Positions 45,736-59,214 are shown, numbered from the stretch's first letter. The stretch is 64,000 nucleotides of DNA from Actinomyces sp. Marseille-P3109 (GCF_900323545.1 NZ_OOHN01000008.1:1169144-1233143), one strand, 5' to 3'. Notes: generated by a model from the sequence alone, not told the origin. A program made the numbers and translations.

Positions 45736-46140
45736 TCAGCGTCCCCGACTGGAGACCCTGATTCCGCTCCAGTGCTGCCCCATCGAGGCAGCAGAGGTCG
45801 CGTGCATGCCGGCGGTCGCTGCCGCCTCCTCCACCTCTGCGGTCGGGACGGCCCCGGTGGTGCGCGCCTTGGGCGTCAGCACCCAGATGAGACCTGCGCC
45901 GTCGAGGTTGGCCTGAGCATCCACCAGGAGGTCGGTGAGGTCGTCGACGTCGCCGTCGTCATCACGCCACCACACGATGGCCGAGTCGGCCACGTCCTCA
46001 TAGTCCTCGTCCACCAGAGTGGTTCCGGTCTCTGCCTCAACCACCTGCCGCAAGGTCTCGTCGACGTCGTCGTCGTAGCCGAACTCCTGGATGATGAGAC
46101 CGGAGGCGAAGCCGAAAGCCCCACCCGCTGTACTCGCCAC
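45736..46140 (-). CDS. DUF3052 family protein
   Basis: 134 residues, acidic, with the actinobacterial DUF3052 pattern LIIQEFGYDDDVDE and ADSAIVWWRDDDGDVDDLTD, then GLIWVLTPKA. Function unknown; the family is conserved in Actinobacteria and commonly lies next to aceE, as here. Divergent from aceE. Confidence 0.9.
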   Translation of the reverse strand: MASTAGGAFGFASGLIIQEFGYDDDVDETLRQVVEAETGTTLVDEDYEDVADSAIVWWRDDDGDVDDLTDLLVDAQANLDGAGLIWVLTPKARTTGAVPTAEVEEAAATAGMHATSAASMGQHWSGIRVSSRGR

Positions 46141-46538
46141 TTCCTCACACCGTCCTTCTGGGCTGCGCCCGTCTCTCGCTCGCCCCCTGCTGGGCGATGG
46201 GTACTAGCCCACCTCACCCAGTGCCGGCCGCGCAAGTGAACACGCTCTTCAGATTACCTTGAACTTTGCTTTGAACACTGTTTCGGGAGCCGCCGAGGGC
46301 TCCCCGACTCTCATGGCTCCCGGGATGCGGGATCCAACCCTCAGTCATGTGGCCCACACCATACGTGAGGTAGGACTTTCCTCCCGCCTGGGGCAGCGTC
46401 AGCACCGCCGCAGGTCGTAGATTAGGGCCATCGTCCACAGCGGCCTGACTTCAGCACCGTACGCCGATGCCTTTTTCGGTCCCACGGCGCGCAAGCGAGG
46501 CTCGGGCCCACCGCACAGACGCGAGGAAAGAGGATTCC
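46141..46538 (+). promoter_or_regulatory. Divergent upstream region of aceE and the DUF3052 gene
   Basis: 398 bases without a gene. GC is lower near 46240-46290 (TTGAACTTTGCTTTGAACAC), a likely promoter zone. GAGGAAAGAGG at its right end is the aceE ribosome site. No specific operator is claimed. Confidence 0.45.
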
Positions 46539-49292
<2,754 letters not shown>

Positions 49293-49333
49293 TCCCGGCC
49301 ATGCGGCTATAGTTGGACACACTGACCAACTGC

Positions 49334-49373
49334 AGTGCCGGTGGAACGAGTTCTTCCTCGTTCCACCGGCACT
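49334..49373 (+). terminator. Hairpin terminator after aceE
   Basis: Perfect 17-bp stem (49334-49350 with 49357-49373) closing the 6-base loop TTCTTC, 42 bases after the aceE stop. Confidence 0.8.
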
Positions 49374-49400
49374 GCCACGTCTGTCGAAAGAGGTCTTCCA

Positions 49401-50048
49401 GTGTCCCGATCCCCGTTCCTGTGCTCGGTCTCCCTTCTGGCCGCGTGTCTGCTCACCGTGTCAGGCTGCTCGATCGGCCGACCGCTCCTCGCCGGTCCGT
49501 CCTCCGCCACATCGAGCCATGCCCACAAGACCACCGCTGCCGACAGGGACGACGAGGAGCCCACGGACGAGCCGGATCTCACCAAGCCTCTTGACCAGAT
49601 GGAGTACGGGAACTGCACGGCCTCAGAGGTACGCGAGTACGACGACGAATTGACCGACAACGATGAGGAGGACAATCGCGCTCAGGCGGAGGCCCAGGTC
49701 ACCAAGGTTGTTCCCGCCTCCGAGCAGGTCAACGTCACCGAAGGCGAGCTCTCCACCGATCAGGTGGTCAAGGTCTCGGCCGGCGCACGGGACGTAACAA
49801 TCACCGCAACAAACCTGGTGGTCATCATCGAAGGAGAGATCGAGTCACTCACCGTTCACGGGTTTGACAACACCATCTGGATCGAAGCCGCCACTAAAGT
49901 CACATTTGGATCAAGCGACGGCGACAATCTCAATTACGTCTTCTGGCGCTCCCGTCCGCCGCAGTCGAAGGTTGATCCGCAAGGTCTCAATGTGGTCGGT
50001 AAAGACGTCCACGCCCCGATCATTCGCTCCTGCAGCGTGCTCTCGTGA
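49401..50048 (+). CDS. DUF3060-like lipoprotein
   Basis: 215 residues from GTG 49401 with GAAAGAGG upstream. Lipoprotein signal with VSGC lipobox (Cys23), then a Thr/Asp/Glu-rich linker. The C-terminal ~100 residues have the alternating beta pattern of DUF3060 (VTITATNLVVIIEGEIESLT), probably a small beta-helix on the cell surface. The open frame from 49335 would start inside the aceE terminator. Function unknown. Confidence 0.8.
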   Translation: MSRSPFLCSVSLLAACLLTVSGCSIGRPLLAGPSSATSSHAHKTTAADRDDEEPTDEPDLTKPLDQMEYGNCTASEVREYDDELTDNDEEDNRAQAEAQVTKVVPASEQVNVTEGELSTDQVVKVSAGARDVTITATNLVVIIEGEIESLTVHGFDNTIWIEAATKVTFGSSDGDNLNYVFWRSRPPQSKVDPQGLNVVGKDVHAPIIRSCSVLS

Positions 50049-50135
50049 CACGGTAGAGAACAAGCGGACTCCGCTATACAGGCGGAAGCGGGTCACCGCA
50101 CTATCCGCAGCCCGATCGTCGAAGGGCGTGTCGAG

Positions 50136-51614
50136 TCAGTTTCCCGGCTCGAGCGCCGTCGGCACCGCAGGAGGGGTCGACGGATCGGATCCGGAATACA
50201 CCTTCAGGTCACGGAAATGAGGACGCAGAAGATTCTCGGGGCTGAGAATCTCATCAAGAACCGATTCCTCGAGCAGCCCCATCTCCAGGACCACGTCCCG
50301 CACGCTGCGCCCAGAACGAGCGCACTCGCGCCCCACCAGGTCACCATTGTGGTGACCGATCACCGGATTGAGGTAGGTGACGATTCCAATCGACTCCAAG
50401 ACGTTACGCCGGCACACCTCCTCATTGGCCTCGATCCCCACGACGCACAGCTCGCGCAAGGTCGACATTCCGCGAGTGAGAAGGTTGATGGACTCGAAGA
50501 TGACCTGGGCGATCACCGGTTCCATGACATTGAGCTGGAGCTGGCCGGCCTCGGCAGCGAAGGTCAGTGCGACGTCGTTGCCAATGACCTTGAAGCAGAC
50601 CTGGTTGACCACCTCCGGGATCACCGGATTGATTTTGGCCGGCATGATGGAGGAGCCGGCCTGCCGCTCAGGCAGCCTGATCTCCCCCAGGCCCGCACGA
50701 GGCCCGGACGACAGCAGCCTCAGGTCGTTGCAGATCTTGGACAGCTTGACCGCCAGGCGCTTGATAGCAGCGTGCATCGAGACGTAGGCACCGGTGTCGC
50801 TCGTGGCCTCCAGGAGGTCCTGCGCTCCTCGGACATCCAGGCCGGTGACCTCGCGAAGCCGGTCGACGACGGTCCGTTGATAGTCGGGCGGCGTGTTGAG
50901 TCCCGTGCCGATGGCCGTGGCGCCGAGGTTGACCTCCAGCAGCAGGGCCGCATTGTTGCGAAGCCTGCCGACCTCCTCCTCCAGGAGAACAGCGAAGGCC
51001 TCGAACTCCTGCCCCAGGCTCATCGGGACGGCGTCCTGAAGCTGGGTGCGTCCCATCTTCAGGACGTTGACCAGCTCGGCCCCCTTGGCGCGCATGGCGG
51101 CGATGAGGCGCTCGAGCTCATCGATGAGGGAATCGACGAGCGCGAACAGCCCCAAGCGGAATCCGGTCGGATAGGCGTCATTCGTCGACTGGGACTTGTT
51201 AACGTGGTCGTTGGGATTGACGATGTCATAGCGGCCCTTGGCGTATCCCAGGTACTCCAGCGCAAGGTTGGCGATCACCTCATTGGTATTCATGTTGACG
51301 CTGGTACCCGCTCCTCCCTGAAACTGATCGACCGGGAACTGATCCAGGCATCGTTCGGCAACCAGCACCTGATCACACGCCCATACGATGGCGCCCGCAA
51401 CTTCCGGATCCAGGGCCCCAAGATCACTGTTTGCTAACGCCGAGGCCTTCTTGACCTGCACCATGCCACGAACAAAAGCCTCCTCATCGCCAACCACCGA
51501 TCCTGAGATCTGAAAGTTCTCCATCGCCCGCAGCGTGTGGATTCCCCAGTAGGCCTCCAAGGGCACTTCCCGTGCACCAAGAAGATCTTCCTCCGTACGG
51601 GTTGCCTGCATCAT
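50136..51614 (-). CDS. aspA: Aspartate ammonia-lyase
   Basis: Reversibly splits aspartate to fumarate and ammonia. 492 residues from ATG 51614 (51611 is also possible), with GGAGG six bases upstream. The fumarase/aspartase signature [12 protein letters not shown], substrate-site TNDAYPTG, and [11 protein letters not shown] are present. The order of motifs and SIMPAKINP fit aspartase rather than argininosuccinate lyase; fumarase C is the main alternative. Divergent from fasR, with a palindrome in the shared region. Confidence 0.93.
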   Translation of the reverse strand: MMQATRTEEDLLGAREVPLEAYWGIHTLRAMENFQISGSVVGDEEAFVRGMVQVKKASALANSDLGALDPEVAGAIVWACDQVLVAERCLDQFPVDQFQGGAGTSVNMNTNEVIANLALEYLGYAKGRYDIVNPNDHVNKSQSTNDAYPTGFRLGLFALVDSLIDELERLIAAMRAKGAELVNVLKMGRTQLQDAVPMSLGQEFEAFAVLLEEEVGRLRNNAALLLEVNLGATAIGTGLNTPPDYQRTVVDRLREVTGLDVRGAQDLLEATSDTGAYVSMHAAIKRLAVKLSKICNDLRLLSSGPRAGLGEIRLPERQAGSSIMPAKINPVIPEVVNQVCFKVIGNDVALTFAAEAGQLQLNVMEPVIAQVIFESINLLTRGMSTLRELCVVGIEANEEVCRRNVLESIGIVTYLNPVIGHHNGDLVGRECARSGRSVRDVVLEMGLLEESVLDEILSPENLLRPHFRDLKVYSGSDPSTPPAVPTALEPGN

Positions 51615-51878
51615 CTTGAGCCTCCGAATCATCTAGTTGAGTGCATACGGGCACGCATCCATGCTGACACACGGTACGCACACGCAGGTCATTGCAGATT
51701 CACTCACCATGGGTTCCACAATGGTTACGCTATTGTAACCTGCCTAATCCGCGCAGCCTGGCCGACGCGCCACTCTTGGTTATCCCCGTATTTTCAACAC
51801 AAACTCGTGTCGAATCACACGCCGCGCCAATCAAGAACCTACTGTCATAACGATATTCCAGTCGGTAACATCCACAGC
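51615..51878. promoter_or_regulatory. Divergent aspA-fasR promoter region with palindrome
   Basis: 264 bases. The inverted repeat GGTTAC-gctatt-GTAACC (51723-51740) sits about midway between the two starts, and TATTGTAAC gives a -10-like element inside it. It could be an operator for either gene; FasR itself is one candidate binder. Confidence 0.45.
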
Positions 51879-53087
51879 ATGGATGAGTTGAGCGCTCCGG
51901 GGGTGTCTGCACTGCGACAGGCGCAGGACACAATTATTGAACACTCACTGGACCGCATCAGTTCGGCCCACGATTTCTACCGAACTTTGCCGGAAGGATC
52001 CCGCGACCAGATCGCAGCGGTGGCCCGCCTGGGTGTCACGATGTTCGTCGACTCCGCGGAGAGCCCCTCCACCCCGCTGGTTCCCTCCCAGATCTTCTCC
52101 GTCGCGCCTGCGGCCCTGACCGGAGTCATCACGCTGGAGCAGACCCTGGCACTGGTGCGCACGGTCCTCGACGTCGTGGTCGACGAGGCCCCTCGCGCCG
52201 TCCCCGACGAGGACCATGACACGGTCCGCATCCTCGTCCTGACCTTTGGCCGCGACGTCGGCTTCGCGGCCGCTGAGGTCTACGCCCGCGCCGCCGAGGC
52301 CAGAGGCGCCTGGGACGCCAGGCTCGAGTCCGTCGCCGTTGACGCGATGCTCCATGACGATCCCCAGGACGCCGCCACCCGCGCCGGAACCGCCGGCTGG
52401 AACGGTACCGGGCCGGTGGCGACCATCGCCGCCAAGACCACCCTGGACGCACTCGGAGTCTCCCGGCTGCGGCATGAGTGCAGGAACCTCGCCAGCGACT
52501 GCCTGGTATCGGTGCGCGGCGACTCCGTGCTCATCGTCCTGGGAGGCAGCTCACAGGCCCATGCTCCGTCCTCCAGGCACTCCTCCTCAGGCTCTCGGGC
52601 TGAGAACGCCGAGCAGCTGGTGGATCAGGCGGCGATGCAGGTGGCGGGCGGTCTGGGCGGCTCCGCCGTCGTCGGCCCCGTGGTCTCGGGCATCTCCCAC
52701 GCGGGCCGTTCACTGCGCTCGGCCCTGGCCGGGCTGCGCGCCCTGCCGGGATGGGCCGAGGCTCCCAACCCCGTCCACGCCGACGACCTCCTTCCCGAGC
52801 GCCTCCTGGCAGGTGACGAGCTGGCCGGGGAGCAGATCCTCAGCCTGGTCCACGCCCCTCTCCACGAGATGGGTGATCCCTTCGAGAGCACGGTGGCCAC
52901 CTACCTGGCCCTGGGCGGAAGTCTGGAGGCCACGGCACGGAACCTGTTCGTCCACGCCAACACGGTGCGCTACCGGCTGGGACGGGTCAGCGAGCAGGTC
53001 GGCTGGGACGCGACCAACGCGCGCGACGGCCTCATGCTGCACATGGCGATCATCGTGGGTCGACTGGCCGTCGGCCGCGAGGACTGA
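51879..53087 (+). CDS. fasR: PucR/CdaR-type regulator, FasR of fatty acid synthesis
   Basis: 402 residues from ATG 51879. The C-terminal helix-turn-helix (HTH_30, LEATARNLFVHANTVRYRLG) is typical of PucR-type regulators. The next genes are acpP, fabF and a DUF3145 gene, the same order as the Streptomyces FasR cluster, so it probably activates this operon. In Streptomyces fabD and fabH stand between fasR and acpP; here they are absent and a 284-base gap fills the place. Confidence 0.88.
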   Translation: MDELSAPGVSALRQAQDTIIEHSLDRISSAHDFYRTLPEGSRDQIAAVARLGVTMFVDSAESPSTPLVPSQIFSVAPAALTGVITLEQTLALVRTVLDVVVDEAPRAVPDEDHDTVRILVLTFGRDVGFAAAEVYARAAEARGAWDARLESVAVDAMLHDDPQDAATRAGTAGWNGTGPVATIAAKTTLDALGVSRLRHECRNLASDCLVSVRGDSVLIVLGGSSQAHAPSSRHSSSGSRAENAEQLVDQAAMQVAGGLGGSAVVGPVVSGISHAGRSLRSALAGLRALPGWAEAPNPVHADDLLPERLLAGDELAGEQILSLVHAPLHEMGDPFESTVATYLALGGSLEATARNLFVHANTVRYRLGRVSEQVGWDATNARDGLMLHMAIIVGRLAVGRED

Positions 53088-53371
53088 CCCGCCCACCTGG
53101 TCCCGGAGGCGAAGGAACAGCGGCTCGGTCCCGTGCTCGTCGCGCTGCCGATCCCCGCACCCATCCCACGCCCACCCACGTGACCGGCCCATCCACTCCG
53201 TCGGAGAGGGCCGGTCACGGCGTCTCGGTGGGACGCCGATTCCGGGAAGCTCACCACCGTCTGGGACAATGGTCTCACCTGCGGCACCGCCACCGGCGAA
53301 CCGCACCGATCTTCCAACCACAGGGCCACAAGGAGCCACACCGGCCTCTTGCGGCAGCAGAAGGAGCCATC

Positions 53372-53623
53372 ATGGCCGAGCAGAGCAACGACGACGTCCT
53401 GTCCGTCGTCACCCACATCGTCAGCGAGGAGTCCGGTGTCGATGTCAAGGACATCACTCGTTCCACCACCTTCGCCCAGGACCTCGACGTCGACTCGCTG
53501 GGGCTGCTGACAATCGCCACCCAGGTCGAGGAGCGCTTCGGTGTCGCTCTGGACGACTCCCTCATCCCGACGCTCCCCACTGTCGGAGCCCTGGTGGACC
53601 TCGTCAATACCAAGAAGGCCTGA
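53372..53623 (+). CDS. acpP: Acyl carrier protein
   Basis: 83 residues, acidic; carries growing acyl chains on phosphopantetheine attached to the serine of the DSLGLLT motif (DLDVDSLGLL). Start ATG 53372, with AAGGAG seven bases before it; upstream in-frame codons are not used. Six bases upstream of fabF and cotranscribed with it. The 53088-53371 interval has no other gene and may hold the operon promoter. Confidence 0.95.
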   Translation: MAEQSNDDVLSVVTHIVSEESGVDVKDITRSTTFAQDLDVDSLGLLTIATQVEERFGVALDDSLIPTLPTVGALVDLVNTKKA

Positions 53624-53629
53624 GACGTC

Positions 53630-54883
53630 ATGCCTCCGGCAGCGGTCTGCAGTCCCGGAGACGTCGTCGTCACCGGTCTGGGTACCGTCAACCCGCTGGG
53701 CGGTGACACCGACTCCACCTGGAGAGCCCTGCAGGCAGGCACCTGTGCGGTTCGCTCCCTCGAACCAGAATGGGCGGAGGAGTACGAGCTGCCGGTGCGC
53801 ATCGGCGCTCCCCTGGCGATCGATCCTGAGGAACTGCTCACGGCCCGCCAGATACGCCGCCTCGACCGCGCCAGCCAGTGCGCATTGCTGGCCGCCCGCC
53901 AGGCGTGGGAGCACGCGGGCTCGCCGCAGGTCGCCCCGCAACGCCTCGCGGTGTCCGTGTCGCCCGGAATGGGGCCGGTCCTGTCCGTCATGGAGGCGTG
54001 GGACATCCTGCGGGACAAGGGTCCCAGGCGAGTCCTGCCGACGGCCGTTCCCGCTCTCATGCCCAATGCCCCTGCGGCGGCTGTCGGGATCGAGCTGGGT
54101 GCACGCGCTGGCATTCACGCCCCGGTGTCGGCGTGTGCCTCAGGCGCTGAGGCCATCGCCTACGGCGCGGACCTCATCGCACTGGGGCGGGCCGACGTCG
54201 TCGTGGCCGGCGGTACGGACGCAGCCCTCCACGCAATGACGGTGGCCGCCTTTGGCGCCATGAGGGCTCTGTCAACACGCAATGAGGACCCAGCGACCGC
54301 CTCACGCCCCTTCGCGCCGGACCGTGACGGCTTCGTCCTGGGCGAGGGCTCCGGGATCCTGGTTCTGGAGAGCGCCGAGCACGCCCTGTCCCGCAACGCA
54401 CAGATCCTGGCCGTGCTCGCCGGCTCGGCGGTGACCGCTGACGCCTACGATGTGGCCCGCCCCGAGCCGTCTGGCGCGGAGCAGGAGCGGGCACTGCTGC
54501 TGGCGCTGGATCGAGCGGGCCTTGACGCCAGCGCCATCGGGCACGTCAACGCCCACGCCACCTCGACACCGGTCGGCGACGTCGTGGAGGCGGGTGTCCT
54601 GACCCGGACCACGCCGGGCGCGGCCGTCAGCGCGACCAAGTCCTCCACCGGCCACCTCCTGGGCGGGGCCGGTGGTCTGGAGGCCGTCTTGACCATCATG
54701 GCGCTGCGTGAGCGGTGGGCTCCGCCGACGCTTCTCCCAGCCGGGCTGGATCCGGAGCTGGACGGACTCGGCCTGGACGTCGTCGGACCGCAGGGGCGCC
54801 ATCTGCCAGGGCTTGAGGCGGCGGCCAGCACCTCGTTCGGATTCGGGGGGCACAACGTCGCGCTCGTCTTCACCCGGGAGTAG
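53630..54883 (+). CDS. fabF: 3-oxoacyl-ACP synthase II
   Basis: Elongates acyl-ACP with malonyl-ACP. 417 residues, the family's usual size. The catalytic cysteine is in PVSACASGAEA and the two histidines in NAHATSTPVGD and STGHLLGGAGG; the C-terminal SFGFGGHN loop is present. Directly follows acpP and is followed by the DUF3145 gene. Both ends and all active-site residues are intact. Confidence 0.96.
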   Translation: MPPAAVCSPGDVVVTGLGTVNPLGGDTDSTWRALQAGTCAVRSLEPEWAEEYELPVRIGAPLAIDPEELLTARQIRRLDRASQCALLAARQAWEHAGSPQVAPQRLAVSVSPGMGPVLSVMEAWDILRDKGPRRVLPTAVPALMPNAPAAAVGIELGARAGIHAPVSACASGAEAIAYGADLIALGRADVVVAGGTDAALHAMTVAAFGAMRALSTRNEDPATASRPFAPDRDGFVLGEGSGILVLESAEHALSRNAQILAVLAGSAVTADAYDVARPEPSGAEQERALLLALDRAGLDASAIGHVNAHATSTPVGDVVEAGVLTRTTPGAAVSATKSSTGHLLGGAGGLEAVLTIMALRERWAPPTLLPAGLDPELDGLGLDVVGPQGRHLPGLEAAASTSFGFGGHNVALVFTRE

Positions 54884-55048
54884 GCGGCCGGCACCGGGTG
54901 CCGTCGGCTGTGACCCACCCGGCTGGACCTGGCCTGCCGCCGTCGGGCACAATAGCCGTGCATGCCGCGTACGTCATGACATGAGCCCGGTTGAGGGTCG
55001 AGACCGTTGGGGAAGGCGAATCTCGAAACCAACCAGGAGGCGATACTC

Positions 55049-55549
55049 ATGATCGGTGCCTACACCCGCGGTGTACTTTTCGTGCATTCAGCACCTCGGG
55101 CTCTCTGCCCCCACATTGAGTGGGCGGCGGCCGAGGTGCTCGGTTCACGTGTCCACCTGGACTGGACCGAGCAGCCTGCGGCTCAGGGCATGATGCGAGC
55201 CGAGACCAGCTGGGTGGGCCCAGCCGGAACAGGTGCCAGCCTCGCCTCCGCCCTGCGCGGCTGGGCGAACCTGCGCTACGAGGTCACCGAGGAGGCGAGC
55301 GTGGGGACCGACGGCGGCCGCTGGTCCCACACCCCCGACCTGGGGATCTTCCACGCCCAGACGGATGTTCACGGCAACGTTGTCGTCCCCGAGGACCGGA
55401 TCCGTGCTGCGCTCGTCTACGCGGCTGATCCCGCGAGGATGCGCCGCGAGCTGGATCTGGCCCTGGGGCAGGCCTGGGACGACGAGCTCGAGCCGTTCCG
55501 CTACGCAGGGGCCGGTGCGCCCGTACGCTGGTTGCACCGGGTGGGCTAG
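55049..55549 (+). CDS. DUF3145 family protein
   Basis: 166 residues from ATG 55049, with AGGAGG eight bases upstream. The DUF3145 pattern is seen from the N-terminus (TRGVLFVHSAPRALCPHIEW) through LDWTEQPAAQGMMRAE to PVRWLHRVG. The gene sits after fabF as in Streptomyces and other actinobacteria, pointing to a link with fatty acid synthesis, but its function is unknown. Confidence 0.9.
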   Translation: MIGAYTRGVLFVHSAPRALCPHIEWAAAEVLGSRVHLDWTEQPAAQGMMRAETSWVGPAGTGASLASALRGWANLRYEVTEEASVGTDGGRWSHTPDLGIFHAQTDVHGNVVVPEDRIRAALVYAADPARMRRELDLALGQAWDDELEPFRYAGAGAPVRWLHRVG

Positions 55550-55597
55550 AGGCCCAAGGAACGCGGAACCGCCGCCTCATCGTCGCCGTCAGGTAGC

Positions 55598-55639
55598 ACG
55601 GGTGGGGCAACAGACTTTCCAGTCTGTTGCCCCACCCGT
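55598..55639. terminator. Bidirectional hairpin terminator
   Basis: Perfect 19-bp stem (55598-55616 with 55621-55639), loop TTCC, between the convergent DUF3145 gene and def. Confidence 0.85.
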
Positions 55640-55658
55640 CGTATGTCCTGAAGAGCCG

Positions 55659-56150
55659 TTACAGGCCCTGTGCGCGCAGCTCCTTCATCGCCTGAGCCCG
55701 GTTCTTACGGTCGAGGCGGTCCAGGTAGAGGCGCCCCTCCAGGTGGTCGCACTCGTGCTGGATACAGCGGGCCATGAGCTCCTCCCCCTCGACGACGACC
55801 TCCTTGCCGTCCAGGTCGGTGCCCTCGGCCCGGGCGTACCAGGCGCGCTCCGTGGGGAACCACAGCCCCGGCACCGACAGACATCCCTCGTCCCCGTCCT
55901 GGTACTCGTCCTTGGAGAGCTCGACGATCTTGGGATTGAGGATGTAGCCGATCTCGCCATCAATGTTCCAGGAGAAGGCACGCAGGCCGACCCCGATCTG
56001 GTTGGCCGCCAGGCCCGCCCGGCCGTCCTCATCGACCGTCTCGAGCAGGTCCTCCACCAGGGCCTTGACGGAGTCGTCGATGTCAGTGATCCAGTCGCAC
56101 TCGGTGCGCAGGACCGGGTCGCCGATGATGCGGATGTCGCGGTATGCCAT
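55659..56150 (-). CDS. def: Peptide deformylase
   Basis: Removes the formyl group from nascent protein N-termini. 163 residues from ATG 56150, with GGAGG eight bases upstream. All three metal-site motifs are intact: [17 protein letters not shown] and QHECDHLEG. The C-terminal dozen residues ([10 protein letters not shown]) are helical. Partner of methionine aminopeptidase at 11 kb in function, though not clustered. Confidence 0.96.
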   Translation of the reverse strand: MAYRDIRIIGDPVLRTECDWITDIDDSVKALVEDLLETVDEDGRAGLAANQIGVGLRAFSWNIDGEIGYILNPKIVELSKDEYQDGDEGCLSVPGLWFPTERAWYARAEGTDLDGKEVVVEGEELMARCIQHECDHLEGRLYLDRLDRKNRAQAMKELRAQGL

Positions 56151-56421
56151 GGCGGCATCCTCCCATGACCCGAGCGGGAAGGTCATGCTTGGCCCATCGT
56201 GGAGCAGAGCACGTGCTGCACCGGAGCAGGATCAGTCGGACACCGTGATCATCGGCGCAGACTCCCCGGGAGACGGTGAAGGTCCAACGGGCCTCACAGT
56301 TCGCGTACGCGCTCACTCTCAAAGACCGGAACGCCGTCTACTGCGACATGTTCATGCCGATGACCCATACCGGAGAACGACGGAGCCCCAGCCGGTAGGA
56401 CTGGGGCTCCGAGCGATGGGC

Positions 56422-56493
<72 letters not shown>

Positions 56494-56582
56494 TGCGTTT
56501 GACGCGCAGTGAACTTTAGCAATATCCCGCAGCAACGTCGAATCCGGCAAATCGCTAGAAACGCTGCAATCCTTGGGACATC

Positions 56583-57149
56583 CTACCGTGTGTGCAGCCC
56601 CACACCCTCTCTGACGCGGTTCTCCAGCGCCTGAAGCGCTTCAGCATCCTCCTCATCTGAGACCTGGGACATCGTCGGTCGGGTCACGGAGTACAGGTTC
56701 CCGTCGGCACCGCGACGAACACTGGCCGTGGCGGCAGCACCACTGGGAAGCGTCGTTACGGTGCTGTGGACGATGGCGGCCTCCACACGTTGGCGCAGCG
56801 CTTTGGCGAAGGGAGCGACATCGGTGGAAGCGTAGGTGTTGCCGTCACGGGTCCCTGCCGGAACACTCAGGACGAGGTCGTCACGATCCAGGTCCGTCCA
56901 TCGCAGGGTGAAGGCTCGTTCACCCGCGTCCCAGGAGCCCTGCTCCACCTCGTCCCAGGCGTAGTGCTCGGGCTCACTATGCCCGCTGAAGACGACGAGG
57001 GCGTCAGTGGTGGCCACTGCCCATGCGGAGCCGTCCTCGTCCAGAGGAACGGCCCCCAGAGCGGGCTGACGCAGCTGCTCACGCATCTCAAGGGGCAGCG
57101 TTCTAGCGGATCGGGCGGATGAGCCTCGACGACGTCGCAGGATCGGCAT
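56583..57149 (-). CDS. Conserved actinobacterial hypothetical protein
   Basis: 188 residues from ATG 57149; the frame is open further upstream but lacks coding character. N-terminus basic (MPILRRRRGSS), middle part beta-rich (GAVPLDEDGSAWAVATTDAL, HYAWDEVEQGSWDAGERAF), C-terminus acidic helix. No membrane helix. Resembles a PH-like small cytoplasmic protein often found beside dnaG in actinobacteria; no function assigned. Confidence 0.75.
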   Translation of the reverse strand: MPILRRRRGSSARSARTLPLEMREQLRQPALGAVPLDEDGSAWAVATTDALVVFSGHSEPEHYAWDEVEQGSWDAGERAFTLRWTDLDRDDLVLSVPAGTRDGNTYASTDVAPFAKALRQRVEAAIVHSTVTTLPSGAAATASVRRGADGNLYSVTRPTMSQVSDEEDAEALQALENRVREGVGLHTR

Positions 57150-57198
57150 GTCGGCCAGGCTACCCGCCCAGCTTCCCCGAGTGGGCCGTCTGCAGGTG

Positions 57199-59214
57199 TC
57201 AGGTTCCCTGCCGGACGCGCATGCGGCGCTGCTCAAGGGCCGCGATCTGGGAGAACAGCTCGCGGTAGCCCTCATCCTGCGGGGACATCCGCCGGTGCCG
57301 CGAGCGCATCTCTACGAGCTGGCGGTTGATGCCCATGACGGCCAGGGAGCTGAGCACACCCTTGGCGTAGCGGTCCAGTCCCAATGCGTCCACCTCCGTG
57401 CCGCGCCCCCGGATGGTCGGCAATGGCAGGGGGGCCACGGCGAGCTCGGTGATGGCGGCCTCGACCAGGCCGATGGCGCCGTCGCGCACCTGCTGGAGCC
57501 AGCGCTGCGTGGCCCGGCGCTGCGCCTCCTGCTCCCCCATTCCTGCGCGCACCGCCTGCTGCACCAGCCCCGGCACCTCCCCAGCGCCTCCGGCGGCGGC
57601 GACGGCCTCGTAGACGGCTCGATGGGTGAGCTGGCCGAAGGAGTCGGCCCCCAGGTCGTCGGCACCAGCTCGGTGGGCCGCCACCGGGAACTGGATGATG
57701 ACCGCCAGGGCCTCGCGTTCGAGCTGCTCCACGGGGTCGGTGACCGGCGGCAGGCCCCGTACCGGGGCTGCGGCGTCGGGGCCGGCGGTCTCGTCGGCGG
57801 GCCACTGGCCGCCGCGCCCCGCGGAGGGCTGTGCTCCGCGCCGTTGGGCAGCCTGGACGGCGCTGTGGACCTCGGCGTCGGGAAGTCCCAGCCACCCGGC
57901 GAGCCTGCGGGTGTACTCGCGCTTGAGCGCCCGGTCTCGGATACCGGCGACCACCGGCGCCGCTGAGCGCAGCCCGCGCACTCTTCCCTCGGAGGTGTCC
58001 AGGTCCAGGTGGGACAGGGAGGTGCGGATGACGAACTCGAACAGCGGCACCCGTCTGGAGAGAAGGCGCGGGATGCCCTGGTCCCCCTCCTTCATGCGCA
58101 GGTCGCAGGGATCCAGACCACCCGGATCGACGGCCACGAAGGTCTGGGTGGCGAAGCGCTGGTCCTCGGCGTAGGCGCGCAGGGCGGCCTTCTGGCCGGC
58201 GGCGTCGCCATCGAAGGTGAAGATGACCTCGCCTCCGCGGGCCTCGCGCCCCTGCCCGGTGACGACGCCAGCCGCGGGGTCGTCGACATCGCCCAGCAGG
58301 CGGCGCACGACTCGCACGTGGTCGGCGCCGAAGGCGGTGCCGCACGTGGCCACGGCGGTGGTCACCCCGGACAGGTGGGCGGCCATGACGTCGGTGTAGC
58401 CCTCGACAACGACGATGCGGTGGGAGCGGGCGACCTCCCGCTTGGCCAGGTCCAGCCCGTAGAGGACCTGGCTCTTGTGGAAGACGGGGGTCTCAGGGGT
58501 GTTGAGGTACTTGGGGCCCTGGTCATCCTCCGAGAGTTTGCGGGCCCCGAAGCCGACGGTCGCTCCGGTCACGTCGCGGATGGGCCAGATGAGGCGGCCC
58601 CGGAAGCGGTCGTAGACACGGCGCCCGTCCTGTCCGCCCCGGCTGCACAGCCCGGAGTCGACCAGCTCGGCCTCGGTGTAGCCGGCACTGCGAAGGTGGC
58701 GGGCGAGGTTGTCCCAACCGGTGGGGGCGTAGCCGACGCCGAAGTGCGCGGCGGCATGGCGGTCGAAGCCCCGGGAGGTCAGGAAGTCGCGGCCCGCCTG
58801 GGCCTCCGGGGTGGCGAGCTGCTCGCGGAACCAGGCCTCGGCCAGCCGGTTGGCGTCCATGAGTCGCTGGCGGGTCCCCGGTTCCACTCCTCGCCGGACC
58901 GCGCCGCCCTCCTCGTAGCGCAGCTGCACCCCGGTGCGGTCCGCCAGATACTCGACGGCCTCAGCGAAACCGAGGTGGTTGATCTTCTCGATGAAGGTGA
59001 TGACGTCCCCGCCCTCACCGCAACCGAAGCAGTGCCAGTAGCCCAGCTGGGGGCGGACGTGGAAGGAGGGGGTGCGCTCGTCGTGGAAGGGGCACAGCCC
59101 CTTGAGGGAACCGACCCCGGCGCTCTTGAGGGTGACGTGCTCGCCGACGACGTCCTCAATCCGGGCACGCTCGCGCACTGCCTCGATGTCCTCGCGCCTG
59201 ATCAGTCCCGCCAC
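57199..59214 (-). CDS. dnaG: DNA primase
   Basis: Makes RNA primers at the replication fork. 671 residues from GTG 59214 ([13 protein letters not shown]), where family members start; the frame runs on to 59265. N-terminal CHC2 zinc site [21 protein letters not shown], then the catalytic TOPRIM domain with [12 protein letters not shown] and [12 protein letters not shown], and a C-terminal helicase-binding region. Upstream of it on the same strand is dgt, so both DNA-metabolism genes may be cotranscribed. Confidence 0.96.
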   Translation of the reverse strand: MAGLIRREDIEAVRERARIEDVVGEHVTLKSAGVGSLKGLCPFHDERTPSFHVRPQLGYWHCFGCGEGGDVITFIEKINHLGFAEAVEYLADRTGVQLRYEEGGAVRRGVEPGTRQRLMDANRLAEAWFREQLATPEAQAGRDFLTSRGFDRHAAAHFGVGYAPTGWDNLARHLRSAGYTEAELVDSGLCSRGGQDGRRVYDRFRGRLIWPIRDVTGATVGFGARKLSEDDQGPKYLNTPETPVFHKSQVLYGLDLAKREVARSHRIVVVEGYTDVMAAHLSGVTTAVATCGTAFGADHVRVVRRLLGDVDDPAAGVVTGQGREARGGEVIFTFDGDAAGQKAALRAYAEDQRFATQTFVAVDPGGLDPCDLRMKEGDQGIPRLLSRRVPLFEFVIRTSLSHLDLDTSEGRVRGLRSAAPVVAGIRDRALKREYTRRLAGWLGLPDAEVHSAVQAAQRRGAQPSAGRGGQWPADETAGPDAAAPVRGLPPVTDPVEQLEREALAVIIQFPVAAHRAGADDLGADSFGQLTHRAVYEAVAAAGGAGEVPGLVQQAVRAGMGEQEAQRRATQRWLQQVRDGAIGLVEAAITELAVAPLPLPTIRGRGTEVDALGLDRYAKGVLSSLAVMGINRQLVEMRSRHRRMSPQDEGYRELFSQIAALEQRRMRVRQGT

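Noticed and set aside
52246..53706. 486-residue plus-strand open frame
   Set aside because: Overlaps fasR, acpP and the fabF start in another frame, is Pro/Ser/Arg-rich, and crosses two real starts.
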